This document shows, one piece after another, positions 35,739 through 47,742 of a stretch of DNA of 64,000 bases (within the stretch, counting starts at the first letter, position 1; each line of letters begins with the position of its first letter). The stretch is from the NCBI GenBank assembly GCA_004335835.1, contig RWJK01001509.1, forward strand, positions 1 through 64,000, written 5' to 3'. The translations under genes were made by a program, and so were the position numbers. The stretch is from Scenedesmus sp. ARA3 (taxonomy: Eukaryota; Chlorophyta; Chlorophyceae; Sphaeropleales; Scenedesmaceae). The notes under the pieces are model-generated. The model did not search any database and had not been told where the DNA came from. It worked only from the letters and a program-made list of their open reading frames with translations.

Positions 35739-37058
35739 GGGCCAGCAGCAGCAGCAGCTGACTCAGCAGGCTGGCAGCAAGGCTGGCAGAGCTGCAGTGA
35801 GCTGTGGCAGAACATGACTTGGGGTGTGGCAGTGGCGGGGACTTGGCTGGCGTGTATTGGTTGTGCCTGGTGTTTTAGTAGGCCTGAGCTTGAGCCAAGT
35901 GCTGCCGTTGCAGCTGCCACCGCTGCGGCGTCAATGTCGCCATGCCAGCTGTCGTTGCACAGGGACATCATGAAGTGTAACAGGACTCCTGTTATATATC
36001 GGATATGCAGCACAGCGTATGAGTAGTGTGGGCCGATGTAACCCAGCACCAAACGGTGCATGCGTGTTGCTTGGTTATCGCGTTACACGGCCCTGCCATT
36101 GCTATGCCCTTGCAGGTGCGAACCATCTGTCATGTGTGATTCGTCGCAACAGGGGTGTGGATGGCACAGCAGCTTGCATTGCAAGTGAATGCCGCTCCTG
36201 TGTGCAGACAGGTGTGACAGCAGCAAGCTCAAAGGTGCTTCCCTCTACCCTCTGACGCAGCGCATGCTGTTTGCATGCAGCGGGTCCACTTCCCGCCGTA
36301 CGTCAGCACTGTGCACAGTGCTGCCGACGCAGTGAGACCAATGATGCTCAGGGACTGCTCAGCTGGGTGTTCATCAGGACAGATGAGCTTTTCCCGGCAC
36401 CAGCAGTAAAGTAGTGCGAAAGCCTGAGTGGTTTCAGGCTAATTCATATAGCCGAGCTTCGTCAACGTCACCACGCAGGTCGACCGCTGACTTTCAGGTG
36501 GAAGGTCACCGACCTGCATCGAGCCCAATGAAGGTCAGCCGTAGGGTGGGACTGCTTCACCTGAGCACCGCTCCACCTACAATACAAAAGCAAGCGCAGC
36601 GTGTAGACAACCAATGAATCAGATACCAACACTTACACGACGTCGATACATGTGCCCTCTTCAAAGCTGATGTGCATACCGTGTACATCACCTTGAGTTC
36701 AACGGAAAGTTCTGTCTGTGCCAAACGACCTTCAACAAGTAAGATCCGCAGACGAAAAATCAATATATTAATGTTGCTGCTCAATGCTGCTGCGTCTTTG
36801 TCCCATGATCCGCCAGCTGGATGCAACCCCACCGGCAACCTACGACTGATATTTACCGTGGAATCATAAACTGCTCCAACTGCACCTAGTGCTGTTTACG
36901 TTGTGTTGTTCACAGCTCGTTTGCAGAGGTGTTCAAGCTTGCACTCGTCGCAGCAGCTCGACAGTCCCATCTACGTGCACGGTGGTGGTGCAGGTGCAAG
37001 TGCTGACGCGAATACATCATGCTGCTGCTTCATACAGGTCGGAAGTTTTTTGACCGTG
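35739..37058. other. Intergenic, 1.3 kb
   Basis: It holds the 3' flank of the PurN gene and the promoter region of the protease gene. No coding signal was seen. Confidence 0.5.
35976..35980 (+). terminator. Candidate TGTAA polyadenylation signal for the PurN gene
   Basis: TGTAA occurs about 240 bases after the PurN stop; another TGTAA lies about 60 bases further on. Confidence 0.45.
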
Positions 37059-39462
37059 ATGGTGCTTGCGTCTCTGAGCCGCAGCAGGGCTGGGGCTGGC
37101 AGGCATGCCCTGCTGCTCCTGGCCACTGTGCTGGCATGCTTCATGGCTGTTCAGGGCCTCAGGACACCTCCAAAGATAGACGGCTTGAGCCCCAACACCA
37201 AACTGTCCTCCTTCAAGTCCACTTTTGCTGCGTACACCAGCGACATGAGCAGGCTGGTGAGTTTGCGGCGCAGAAAGCAGTGGGTGGTTGAGTAACTTCA
37301 GGCTGCATGTGAAGAAACAACGCATTGTTGCCACATTGACGCATGTTGCTGTAACATATTGAGATGTTGCACCTGTGCACTGCTACATGTTCTGCTGCCA
37401 TTCACATCTGCTTTCTGAATGTGCTGCCTGCGCCTGCTGTCTGCTGCGTTTGCTCGCTGCAGCCGCTGAGGACATCCTACTCAAACTACCTGACAGCCTG
37501 CAAGCTGCCTGTCACACCGGTGAGCGCCCAGCCAGCAATCAACTTGCGTGCTTACCTTCCGCTGCACAAGCTGCATGGCTCAGCCGCTGCAGTGGCACCA
37601 GCTGCGTCTGACTCATGCTGCAGGCAAATGGGTGATAGATGCATCTGCAGACAGCTACAGCTACAGGCAAGAGCGGATGCCTGACGCGTGCCTGTGCTGC
37701 CTCGTGTGCTTGCTGCCGCAGTTCAACCAAGCCCGGGCCAACAACTTCCAGGCAAGCCTCAAAAGGGTGATGCAGACCAACTCCGCCACCAAGCTGAAGC
37801 ACGTGGTGAGTCACCCACTTGGCTGACACACCACGTCCCAACTGCCCCAAGCATGTCGGCACCACAACTGCGAAGAAGCCGGCCAGCGCTCCTCTGCCGG
37901 CTGCAGCCAACCTGCTGCGCAGCAGCCAAACCTGTTGTGCTTTGGGCCGCTTGTGCTTTGCCTGCCCTCCCTATTCCAGCTGCTACATCTTCATCAAGCA
38001 CTGTGCTTGCCTAACTTCCCTCCAAACTGAAACCCTCGCTTCCGCTGCCGCTGCTGCCGCTTATCAAAACACCCCCCGCCCTCCTTGCCCTACTGCCACC
38101 AGGCCGGCCTCAACATGTTTTCCCAGATGAGCTTCGCTGAGCGGGCCAAGTACCTCGGCCTGCGGCCGAGCGGCTCCTCATGGGCGCAGACAACATCAGC
38201 CAATGCAGCGATGCTGCGACAGACAGCCCGCTTCAACACCAGCGCGGCTGAGGCTGCTGCAGAGAGCTTCTTTGCTGCTGCAGCGGCGGCGCGTGCGTCC
38301 AGCCGTGCGGCTCCAGCCCAGGAGGAAGAGATCCCTGACTGGACTCTGGTGCTGCCCGGCATCAAGAACCAAGGCGGTGAGTGCAGCAATGCTGCTGCTG
38401 CTGCAGACCTGCTGTACAGCACGTACATGATATGGTGCTGGCAATTGACGGCGGCTGGTGCAGGTTGCTGCACTATCTTTCCAGGCGCATGGAGCACAGC
38501 AGTGGACCTGCTCCCCATGTGTTGCCACTGCTAATGTTCAGCCAACCGCAGCAAGTCCTCTTGTTAATCTGCTGCCGCTGCTGCTGTTCTTTGCAGGCTG
38601 CGGCTCCTGCTGGGCCTTTGCCACTGCTGCCAGCACAGAGGCCGCCTCCTTTGCTCAGACCGGCATGGTCGTCAGCCTTGCAGAGAAGCAGCTGGTGGAC
38701 TGCAACCGCGAGAACAACGGCTGCAACGGAGGCAACTTCCCTGCTGCCTTCGACTACATCATCCAAAACGGGCTGACAACGTCAACAAACTACCCATACG
38801 TGAGTTGCCTGTGAAGTTGCGTGTCTGCACGTAGCAGCTGCATATTCACTAACGTTGCCGCAAGCACAGCTGCCCCAGCACTGCTCCTTACACATGGTCC
38901 CCCCTACTGCCCTGTGTGACATGCGCGACCCCTAACACCATGCTGCATCACACCCGCATGCAATGCAGGTGGCGCAGCAGAGCATGTGCCCCGCCCAGCT
39001 GCCAGAGATTGTCAGCCGGCTGTCCTCCTACACACAGCTGTCTGTCAACGACGAAGCCGCAATGTACGAAGCACTCAAGACTGGCCCCATTGTGGTGGGC
39101 ATCACGGCTGATGCAGCCTTCCAGGAGTACGCGGGGGGAGTGTTCACCTCAGACACATGCGCCGGGCCTCCCAACCATGCCGTGCTGGTGGTGGGTGCTG
39201 GGCGTGATGAGGAGTTGGGCGCTGATTACTGGCTGCTACGCAACAGGTGAGCCACTGCATGTGATTCTTTCACCTCTTTCAACATGAAAGTGCTTGCTGC
39301 AGATTCTGCTTGCCGCTGTGTCACCCGCACGCTGCGCGCCACATTGCTTGCAGCTGTCGGTGCGAGCTTTTTGTTGGATCTGCGCCTGCTTGATGCAGGT
39401 TGGTGATCGTAGTGCTGTAGAATGTGTACATGTCACTGGTCTGATCACCCCTGCACCATGTG

Positions 39463-39514
<52 letters not shown>

Positions 39515-41920
39515 AGCTGGGGTGAGAGCTGGGGAGAGGGCGGCTACATGAGGATTGCCCGCGGAAGCAGCGGCCCTGGCATGTGCAACATCGCCTTCGA
39601 GCCTTACCAGGTGCGCTGCCGTTGCAACACGTATATTCCTGCGAACACTAGGCAGAGCACGGGCATAGCAAGCATTGCTGCTTCTAAAAGGGCCAGACTA
39701 TCAGTTTAAACATGCAGAGCTGTCCACTGCTGAAGTCTGGATGAGACAGCATGTTGAAGCATGAAACTGACTGCACCTCCCATTCTGCTGCTGCTGGTGC
39801 TGCACAGGTGACCAGTGGTGACGAGCCGCTGCCGCCTCCCCCTCCCCCTCCCGGGCCTGATGGTGGCTGCGAGGACACCACCATCACCGTGACTGCCAAG
39901 ACATCCCTGGCTGACATTGCCAAGGAGGTGAGGCACGCCATGCAGCCAAGCTGTGTTTGAAAGCGCTGAACCCACGGGGTGGGACTGTTCCGAGTAGTTT
40001 GCTGTCACGCAGCTGTATCTGTTGCACAAACGTAATCGCCTATTTACCGTACTCCTGCCCAGCCGGTGCTGAGTACTCCATGCACTGCCCGGAGATTATG
40101 GCCTCACTCAATGCTGAACCTCCTGCATCTCTCCCTTGTCTCTGCAGTACAAGACCACTGTCGCCAGGATCCAGCTTGACAACAGCCTGGACGATCCTTC
40201 CATGCAGCTGGAGGATGGCAGGGAGCTCAGAATCACCTGCCCTTCGGGCGTGTGGAGCGAGCCATATGGTGTGTGGAACAACTGGAATGCGGCTAATGCC
40301 ATGGTGGCGGCCCCTGTGGAGGGCACCTGCCCTGAGGGTCACTACGCACAGAGGTTCTACGTCAAGCCATCTCAGGTGTGGGGAGCGCGCCTGCTGCGTG
40401 CTAATAACAAGCATTTGTCCTGTTAACACGCATGCCTTGCTGACCAAGGCAGGGTCCGCCGTAACAGCAGGCAGCCCGGTCATTCTCGGCAGTGCATTGC
40501 GCTTCAGCTGCAGCAGCACAAGAGGCAGTCAAGGAACTTGCTACAGTAGCAAATCTGCCCTAGCAAAGCACACAGTCATCGCCCCTGACCACGAAGCCGC
40601 AACCAGCTCAATGCCTCACCCCGTATCCTGCCGCTGCTGTGTATTGCCTGCTGTCCACCTGCAGTGGTACACTGCTGGCGCTTGGACTGGCAGCACCTGG
40701 GTCGGCCAAGTCACAATGACCTGCTCAGACGGCACTGAGGTCAACATCGATGCACAGCCTGACTTCAACCCGGGCTGGGCAGACGGCGCACTCGCGCAGG
40801 CAAATGGCTTTACAAGTGTCTCCTTGAAGGCAGGCGCGGCTGTGGACAGCCTGTTTGGCGTGGGCGCCCAAAGCGGCGGGGAGCGGCTGTTCAGCTGCCC
40901 CCCTGGCATGGTGGTGACTGGCATTGCTGGAGGCGCCTCGCCTGGCCAGGTGCGCGGCCCTGCCAGCAGCAACCACACAACAAGCAACTGAACCCCAGCA
41001 ATGCACCTTACATAACCACAATGAAAGGATTGGTGAAGCACTCAGACACCTTAGATGCATGGGAGCGGAACAGTCTTGCAGGATGCCTGACGCCGCAGCA
41101 CAGCTGCAGCCATCACCCAGAAAGCAGGACCTGCAGCCATCACCCAGAAAGCAGGACCTGCAGCCATCACCCAGAAAGCAGGACCTGCAGCAAAGATGAG
41201 CCGTGTGCCTGTGTGTATACCGAACATGCCGCGTGCGTGCTGTGTGTTGCTGCCTGCAGTACCCCAAGGGCTGGGTGGCAAACCTGCAGTTCCGCTGCTC
41301 AAACCCCTTTGGCACTGAGGGCGAGGGTGCGGCCCTGTTTGGCGCCATGCTGCGCGCTCCATTCCCCAAGGTGAGGCGTCGGCTGGCTGTGGCGCTGCGC
41401 GCTGCACTGCATACACTCTTTTGATGGAGCAGCAGTCAGAGTGCATGAAAACAGCTGAGAACAGACATAATAACCCGCTTCACCTGTAAGCCCCTGCTGC
41501 GCAGAAGCATAGAGCCGTGTTGATCATGACGTGCTTTGTTGCCGACACACTTTGTGTGTTGCTGCTGCTGCTGCCGCGCAGGTTCCGTTTGGCCTGTCCT
41601 GCAAGACGCACACGCCCAGCGCCTCCGACACCTGGCAGAGCATCGCCAGCAAGTACAAGGTGCTGGCCAGTGAGCTCATGCGCAGCAACCCACAGATCGC
41701 CGGCAGGTGCACTGCCAACAGGCCCGTCTTCATCCCTCCCTGCATTGATGGAGTGGTGCAGGGCACAAAGGTATCTGGCGCCAGGACTGCCTCTGCCAGG
41801 GCTATTGACCAGAAGCTGCCTCTGGTGCAGGCGGCAGCAGCTGCGGAGACGATGAATGCCGATGCACTGATTGCTGCGGCGGCAGCGGCGCAGCCTGCTG
41901 CAGCTGCAGAGGGCTACTGA
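37059..41920 (+). CDS. Secreted or membrane-anchored papain-family cysteine protease with two LysM domains
   Basis: Twelve exons: 37059-37256, 37463-37519, 37722-37805, 38103-38376, 38597-38799, 38969-39246, 39517-39610, 39808-39927, 40148-40375, 40665-40949, 41260-41370, 41582-41920 (756 aa). A basic N-terminus precedes a hydrophobic stretch (ALLLLATVLACFMAVQG): a signal peptide or type II anchor. Residues 40-190 look like an I29-type propeptide. The C1A peptidase follows, with oxyanion Gln203, Cys209 (GCGSCWAF), His342 (PPNHAVLVVGAG) and Asn364 (RNSWGESWGEGGY), so it should be active. A Pro-rich linker leads to LysM 1 (about 418-458, ITVTAKTSLADIAKEYKTTV), a 200-aa middle region with paired Cys and two similar blocks, and LysM 2 (about 655-700, SDTWQSIASKYKVLASELM). 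LysM binds GlcNAc-type polymers. The tail is Ala-rich. A normal C1A protease is about 350 aa. Confidence 0.87.
39463..39516 (+). repeat. CTG tract forming the acceptor region of protease intron 6
   Basis: About 17 CTG units with one CTA run directly into the CAG acceptor before exon 7, which encodes the catalytic Asn. Length change here could affect splicing of an essential exon. Confidence 0.9.
41107..41187 (+). repeat. 27-bp tandem repeat, three perfect copies, protease intron 10
   Basis: The unit starts cagccatcacccagaaag and is 27 bases long; copies begin at 41107, 41134 and 41161 and are identical. It lies inside intron 10 (40950-41259). Because 27 is divisible by three, retention would add nine-residue repeats, but no coding role is proposed. 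Confidence 0.95.
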
Positions 41921-43997
41921 ACGTAGCATCTGCTACAACTCTGGATTGCCGACATCACTTCACCAAGATGTTACCATTGAATCCATACCACCCTCACGAT
42001 GAATCGTTCACTTCAAGACCCCTGATATGGTCACTGCACATATATGTGCAGTGAGCTATATAGCTCTGATGAGCAGGAGGTGAACAGGCACAACCGGTTA
42101 ATTCCACTGGCTTATGCAAGAAAAAGGAATCGTGATAACTGCCTGCCGCAGTCAACATTTAGCATTGCCGCATGTTTCATCTCAGACGGCCACATGCATG
42201 GTGGCATGGTTTCAACTCTGCCCTCCCGGTTTTTGAGTGTACAGTTGTGAATCTCAGCAGATGGATGTGACATGCCCTGTCGGTAACTCTGTTACCTACT
42301 TTTGGGTAGGGTGTACTGTCCTTCGGGTGCATCCTTGAGCTTGCCGTGCTTGTTCAGCTTGTTTCATTGGCCTATGGCCGCACTTAGCCTGCCTTCAAGT
42401 TGTGATGGGGGAAACTAGTACTAAGACAAAACTTCCTGGGGCTGTTGTTGCCTGGCTGGTACAGGAATTTTGGTGGTGATACAGGTAACTGCAACACGTG
42501 ACGTTGCTGCAAACGCTGTGAATGTCGTGCAGCAATGGAAGCTGTCAGATGGTTTGATGAAGTTGGTGTCACAACGTGGCAACGGCAGGGGTTGTTTGTA
42601 TCGGACCATTTTAGCATAAATAATGAAGCACTAGTAGCTTGCTTGTGACGTCAAGCTGTCGTTGATCAGCAGTGCTTTGACAGTTTGTGCAGCTGGGTGA
42701 TCCAGGGAGCGCTGATGTGGCTGGACAGCAAGTGCATCTGGCTCTGGCTACACGACTGCAGCACATGGCAACGCGCTGTAACACTTCGCTGCATGCCGCC
42801 GTTGCACACCGCATGTGAGACTTGGCAAGTGCTGAGCCTGCCAGTGAGATGGGTCCCCCTTGGTAACAAAAAAAAGTGCTGAGCAGCGGCAGCAATACCG
42901 CATGATGAACACAGCGGCGTAGACCTCGTTGATTTGTTACAACATCTCCGCCGGTGCATGCGATTGGCAAGTTGGGAGGTGCACGTAGCTTGAATTCCCC
43001 GTGCCAGAAGTGCATCAAGTCCCTTCCAATGGCAATCCAGCACCCACATTTTGCACCAGAATGTCTGTAAACCACACATCAACTAGCATAGGGCATGCAG
43101 TTTACAGCATCACGCATGATGCTGAGTCTAGGGCAATGCCATGGGCTGGCCACTACATACAAGCAAAACCTGTGACGGCGGAGCAGCGGCAGCCTGCTGT
43201 ATGACACTGCGCAGTGTTGTTGATGGCACAGCAAAATGCCCCGCTGCAGGATGCTCCTACACATGCGCACGGCTGAGGCAACAGCAGGCCGAACCTCTTC
43301 TTTTAGGTGAGAAAGACCATGCAGCTTGCATGCCGAGATGGTCAGCAGTGTGCTGCATGGTGCAGGTCTGTGAACCTGCACACCACTAAAGTGTTCACTC
43401 AACAAACTAGACCGGGTAAAAGCAGCTTGGATGAATGGTAGCATAAGAAGCAAAAGCAACACCTGACCACATCGATACTGTCAACGCAACTCTCAGACCT
43501 CAAGGTGCCAAGCACTAGCAGGCGGCACAACAAGCTAAAAGAATGACCTGGCAGCACAGTACAAGGCGATGCTGCACAGCAAGCTGACAGACAACTTGGT
43601 GGATGCCCTCAAACCAATGCTGCTCACTCTTGAAAGCTTCATACTGCAATGACCAAGCACTAAGGGCTATGTGTAGATTCTGCTACCTCAGGCAAATCTT
43701 ATGTAATGCAATGCTTAAGGCACACATGTGCACGGTACTTTGTCATTTCTACCAGCCAAGCAGCCACACCCGCTCACAACATGCAGCGAGCAGTGCAAGA
43801 GTCACCCTCTACACCAACATGTTTAACTTTGCTTATGTGCCTGGAAAACACCAGCAGCACACGCCCCAGCGCAGTTGCATGTGTACCCATGGCTTGTTAT
43901 CCAGGCATCAGCAGTTCCTGCTGGTTCTAGCAGCTACTCACATGCAATGAAACAAGCAATCAAAACCAACACTCCACGATGTTGCACAGCTGCTTGC
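41921..43997. other. 2.1-kb tail-to-tail region without a supported gene
   Basis: The protease gene (plus) and the first PAN/Ser-Pro gene (minus) converge here. It has random open frames only and no mobile-element hallmarks. Confidence 0.5.
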
Positions 43998-46575
43998 CTA
44001 CCAAAGCCGCTGCCTCAGCTTGCGCCCACTTGCCTGCACCAACGGCTCCCCAGACCCGCCGCTGTTTGTGTCCTGCCACGTGCCCTGCCCGCCCATGGGT
44101 GACGGCGATGGGCTCGGACTGGCAGCATAGACAGGCGATGGGCTGGGGCTGGGGCTGGGGCTGGGGCTGGGGCTGGGGCTGGGGCTGGGGCTGGGGCTGN
44201 NNNNNNNNNNNNNNNNNNNNNNNNNNNNNNNNNNNNNNNNNNNNNNNNNGGCTGGGGCTGGGGCTGGGGCTGGGGCTGGGGCTGGGTGATGGACTGGTAC
44301 TGGGGCTGGGTGATGAGCTGGATGAAGGGCTTGGGCTGGGTGATGAGCTAGGGCTAGGGCTTGGGCTGGGTGATGGGTTGGGTGATTCACTGTAGCTAGG
44401 GCTGGGTGATGGACTGAAGGTTGGGCTGGGTGAAGGGCTTGGGCTGGGTGATGGGCTTGGGCTGGGGCTGGGTGATGGGCTGGGGCTAGGGCTGGGCGAT
44501 GGGCTGAAGGATGGGCTGGGGCTGGAGCTGTCGCTGGGTGATGCGCTGGGTGACGGGCTGGGTGATTCGCTGTAGCTAGGGCTGAACGATGGGCTGGGTG
44601 ACGGGCTGGGTGATGGGCTGGATGTAGGGCTAGGGCTGGGTGACGGGCTGAAGGTTGAACTGGGTGAAGTGCTGGGGCTGGGGCTATACCTGAACGATGG
44701 GCTGGGGCTATAGCTGAATGATGGGCTGGGGCTGGCGCTGGGGCTGGGGCTGGGTGATGGGCTGAGCGCTGGGCTGGGTGGTGGGCTGGGTGATTCACTG
44801 TAGCTGGGGCTGGCTGGTGGGCTGGGTGACGGGCTGAATGATGGGCTGGATGGTGGGCTGGGTGACTCGCTATAACTAGAGCTGGGTGAAGGGCTTGGTG
44901 ATGGGCTGGTGCTGGGGCTATAGCTGGGTAAAGGGCTGGATGATGGGCTGGGCGACGGGCTGAACTCAGCTCCAAAGCTGGGGCTGGGGCTGGTGAGTGG
45001 GCTGGGGCTGGGGCTGCTGCTGGGGCTGGGGCTGGGGCTGGGGCTGGGGCTAGGGCTGAGCCCAGTGATGGCAGCAGGCAGGGGCACAGCTTCAGCACCA
45101 GGGCTGGGTGCAGGCAATACTGGGAGGCTAGCAGCGCTAGTCAACACAGCAGGCTGCAGCTGCGGTCTGCTGTTGACAGCATGCACAGGCTCCGTGCTAA
45201 GGCTGGCAGCAGCTGCAGGATCTGCAGGTGGTAGGCTAGCAACCGTGGTTACAGGAGCCAGACTCACTGCGGAAACTGCTGCTGGGCTCGGGCTTGGACT
45301 GGCAGCAGCTGCTGGCACTGGGCTTGGGCTGGCAGCAGCTGCTGGCACAGGGCTTGGGCTGGCAGCAGCTGCTGGCACAGGGCTTGGGCTGGCAGCTACC
45401 ACAGGAGCGGCAAGCGGCGCTGCAGCCGGCTGTGTCGAAGGGCTGGTGCTGGCAGGCCGCACAGGCTCTGGGCTGGGGCTGGCAACAGCTGCAGGTGATG
45501 GGCTGGCGACGGCGCTTACAGGGCTGGGGAGCACCGCAGGAGCAGGTGCTGCGTTTGGGCTGGGGCTGGCAGCGACTGCTGGCACAAGGATTGGGCTGGC
45601 GGCTACCACAGGCAAGGTGGATGGCGCAGCCGCCGCCACCAGTACTGTGTTTGAGCCCGTGGCAGGTGGTGTAGGGACAGGGATTGGGCTGGGTGGAGCT
45701 GCTGCAGCTGGCGCTGGTGCTGGTGCTGCGGCTGGTGGTGGCATTGCTGCTGCTGCTGCTGGCGGTGGTGGCGGGGCACCGCCGCCGCCAAGGGAGAAGG
45801 TGCTCCAGCCGCCCCTAGCTGTCCTGGGTGACGATGCTGTCTTCAAGTAGCCGCAGCGGCCGTCGTAGTTGAAGGCGCTGCAGCTTGGCCGTGCCTCGCA
45901 TGCGCGCACTACATCACCAGGGTCCCCGCAGATCTGCACCGGCCTGCAGGACTGCCCAGCATCTTCCGAAGCAGCAAAGTCTGCCTCTGTGGCCTTGGGC
46001 TTTGCTGCCACCACGATGACCTGGCTGCCCGCTGAGGAGTCTGCGCCAGACTGGCAGGGGTCAAAGCCTTCCACAAACTCGCCAGGAAACTCCTGCACGC
46101 CTGCGGCAGCAGAGGACGCGTACGCCCACAGCACAAGGTGCCAGGTGGAACAAGATGAAAACCAAAGTGAACAGCATGCAGCAATACAACCCGGGTTTCC
46201 AGCTGGCGTGTTTGGTGGCAATGGTGTGGTCAGGCTGGTCTGATCGGCTGCCGTACCAGGAGTGACATGACACGAGCTCGCAACATCCCAAGCTGTACCG
46301 GCTGCAATGCAACAGCACTACTGTGCTGGCCAACACTATCGTAGCTTCATGGTGGTGTGGTGCATGTAGAGATGACATAACATGGTAAGACGTGAGGGCA
46401 GCAGATGCACCAGGCAGTCATTGAGTGGCGAGGTGGCTGGCGCTGCTCCTGGGCATTGCTGGGCCCAAAACTCACCCATTGCTATGCCAGCTGTCATCAC
46501 GCCCAGCACAAGAAACCATATGTTGTGTCCACAGGAGACTCCAGCTGCATTGGCTTGTCTGCACGCAGTCTGCAT
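43998..46575 (-). CDS. Secreted PAN-like domain protein with a long Ser-Pro-rich (hydroxyproline-type) tail, copy 1
   Basis: Two exons on the minus strand: 46575-46476 (signal peptide) and 46100-43998. Exon 1 encodes MQTAC... and a hydrophobic core IWFLVLGVMTAGIA, ending in phase 1. Exon 2 opens with VQEFPGEFVEGFDPC and six Cys; SCSAFNYDGRCGYLKTA resembles a PAN/Apple domain, which binds sugars or proteins. A Pro/Ala-rich region with repeated ASPSPVPAA units follows, then hundreds of residues of (Ser-Pro)n broken by Tyr, Phe, Thr and Glu-Ser, typical of algal hydroxyproline-rich wall glycoproteins. A 50-N gap (44200-44249) interrupts the repeat. Read literally the frame turns into Gln-Pro after the gap; the correct frame regains Ser-Pro and ends GRKLRQRLW, matching copy 2. 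The protein length is therefore unknown. It is a tandem paralogue of the gene at 47743-48959. Confidence 0.78.
44100..45060 (+). repeat. GGGGCT hexanucleotide-type repeat (codes Ser-Pro on the minus strand) with assembly gap
   Basis: The plus strand is made of GGGGCT units and variants (ggctgggtgatg). Pure runs lie at about 44141-44199, 44249-44285 and 45040-45058. The G runs could form G-quadruplexes, a likely cause of the 50-N gap at 44200-44249. Confidence 0.9.
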
Positions 46576-47742
46576 ACTTCTAGCTGTTCTAGCACCTCCC
46601 GCCCAGGTATCAGCAAGCTGCTCCTCTAATCCGTCACCCAACGGGCGCAATTACTGTCATGATCGTCAACTGTTGTATCTCTCTGTGTTTACAAGTTCAA
46701 ATGCGCATAGCGTTGCAGACAACACGCCAGTTCGCGATATCAGGTTGCCAACGCATGCCGCTGTACTCGCTGATCTTGTGCATGCACAGCGCCTATGCCG
46801 TCAGAAACAGCATGTGGTGCGGTGAGCGTACGTGCTATGCCAACTCATGACAACGCCGCGATATCCGGAAACCAACATCCAACGTTGTTGCTGCACGCCC
46901 AAAATGCGTCCCACTCCTTCCGCTCAAAAAGAGCTTGGAATGATGGCGATGTTGCTAGTTTATAACCGCTGGCTTGATGAGGTCAATGCTACATCAAACC
47001 AGCACCATGCCCTACAGCCTTCTCAAGGCTGCCTGCCTACTGTACAGTACATGTTGACCGTCCCATTGCATCCAGCTCACGCTTGCGCAGCATTGCCAGC
47101 CCAAACTTCCACGAGCTTGCCTTTGAGCATGCCAAAAACAACAATAATACAACAATCAGCCGCCACAACCATGCTGTACAGCAACATGGTGATGGCAATC
47201 CAACCTACAGGCCCTGCAGTACAGCTGTACTGCACAGCAGGTGCACAGCAGGGCACTCCTAGGAGCCTCGGCCTGCATGCACGCAGAACATACAACAGCA
47301 GGCTGGGCGCTTCTGGCACTTCACAACCCTGTGGTGTCAAACATGCACTATCACAGCAAAACAAGTTTAAACACTCAGTATCACCTGGCAAAACCAACAC
47401 ATGGCAGCGCTGCACTATCATATCCAACTGTCAGGCCTCTAGCATGGTGCGGCAAGCCCCAGTATGCGATATAGGAAGCCTTGGATATGCAGCAGTGCAG
47501 TACTACTGCAGTAGCGTAGTACTGGTGCGATGCTACAGAACTGTGTGTTAACAACACTGCCTGCCAGCATGCGACAGACTAGATGCCGCCTTTTGGAGCA
47601 ATGCCAACAGCATCAACACTATACCTTGTGTACCCCTGGCCAGTATTCCACCCTACCAGCAAAGCCTGCTGGTTCCAACAACGAGCAACAACACCACACG
47701 AAACCCAACGCACCATATGGCAACATTTGCGCAGCTGCTTGG
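46576..47742. other. Spacer between the two tandem PAN/Ser-Pro genes
   Basis: About 1.2 kb holding the promoter of copy 1 and the 3' flank of copy 2. No gene is supported. Confidence 0.5.

Noticed and set aside
44993..45850. Gly-Leu-rich open frame on the plus strand opposite the Ser-Pro gene
   Set aside because: It is the mirror of the GGGGCT repeat coding Ser-Pro on the minus strand; no start context, splice signal or family supports it.
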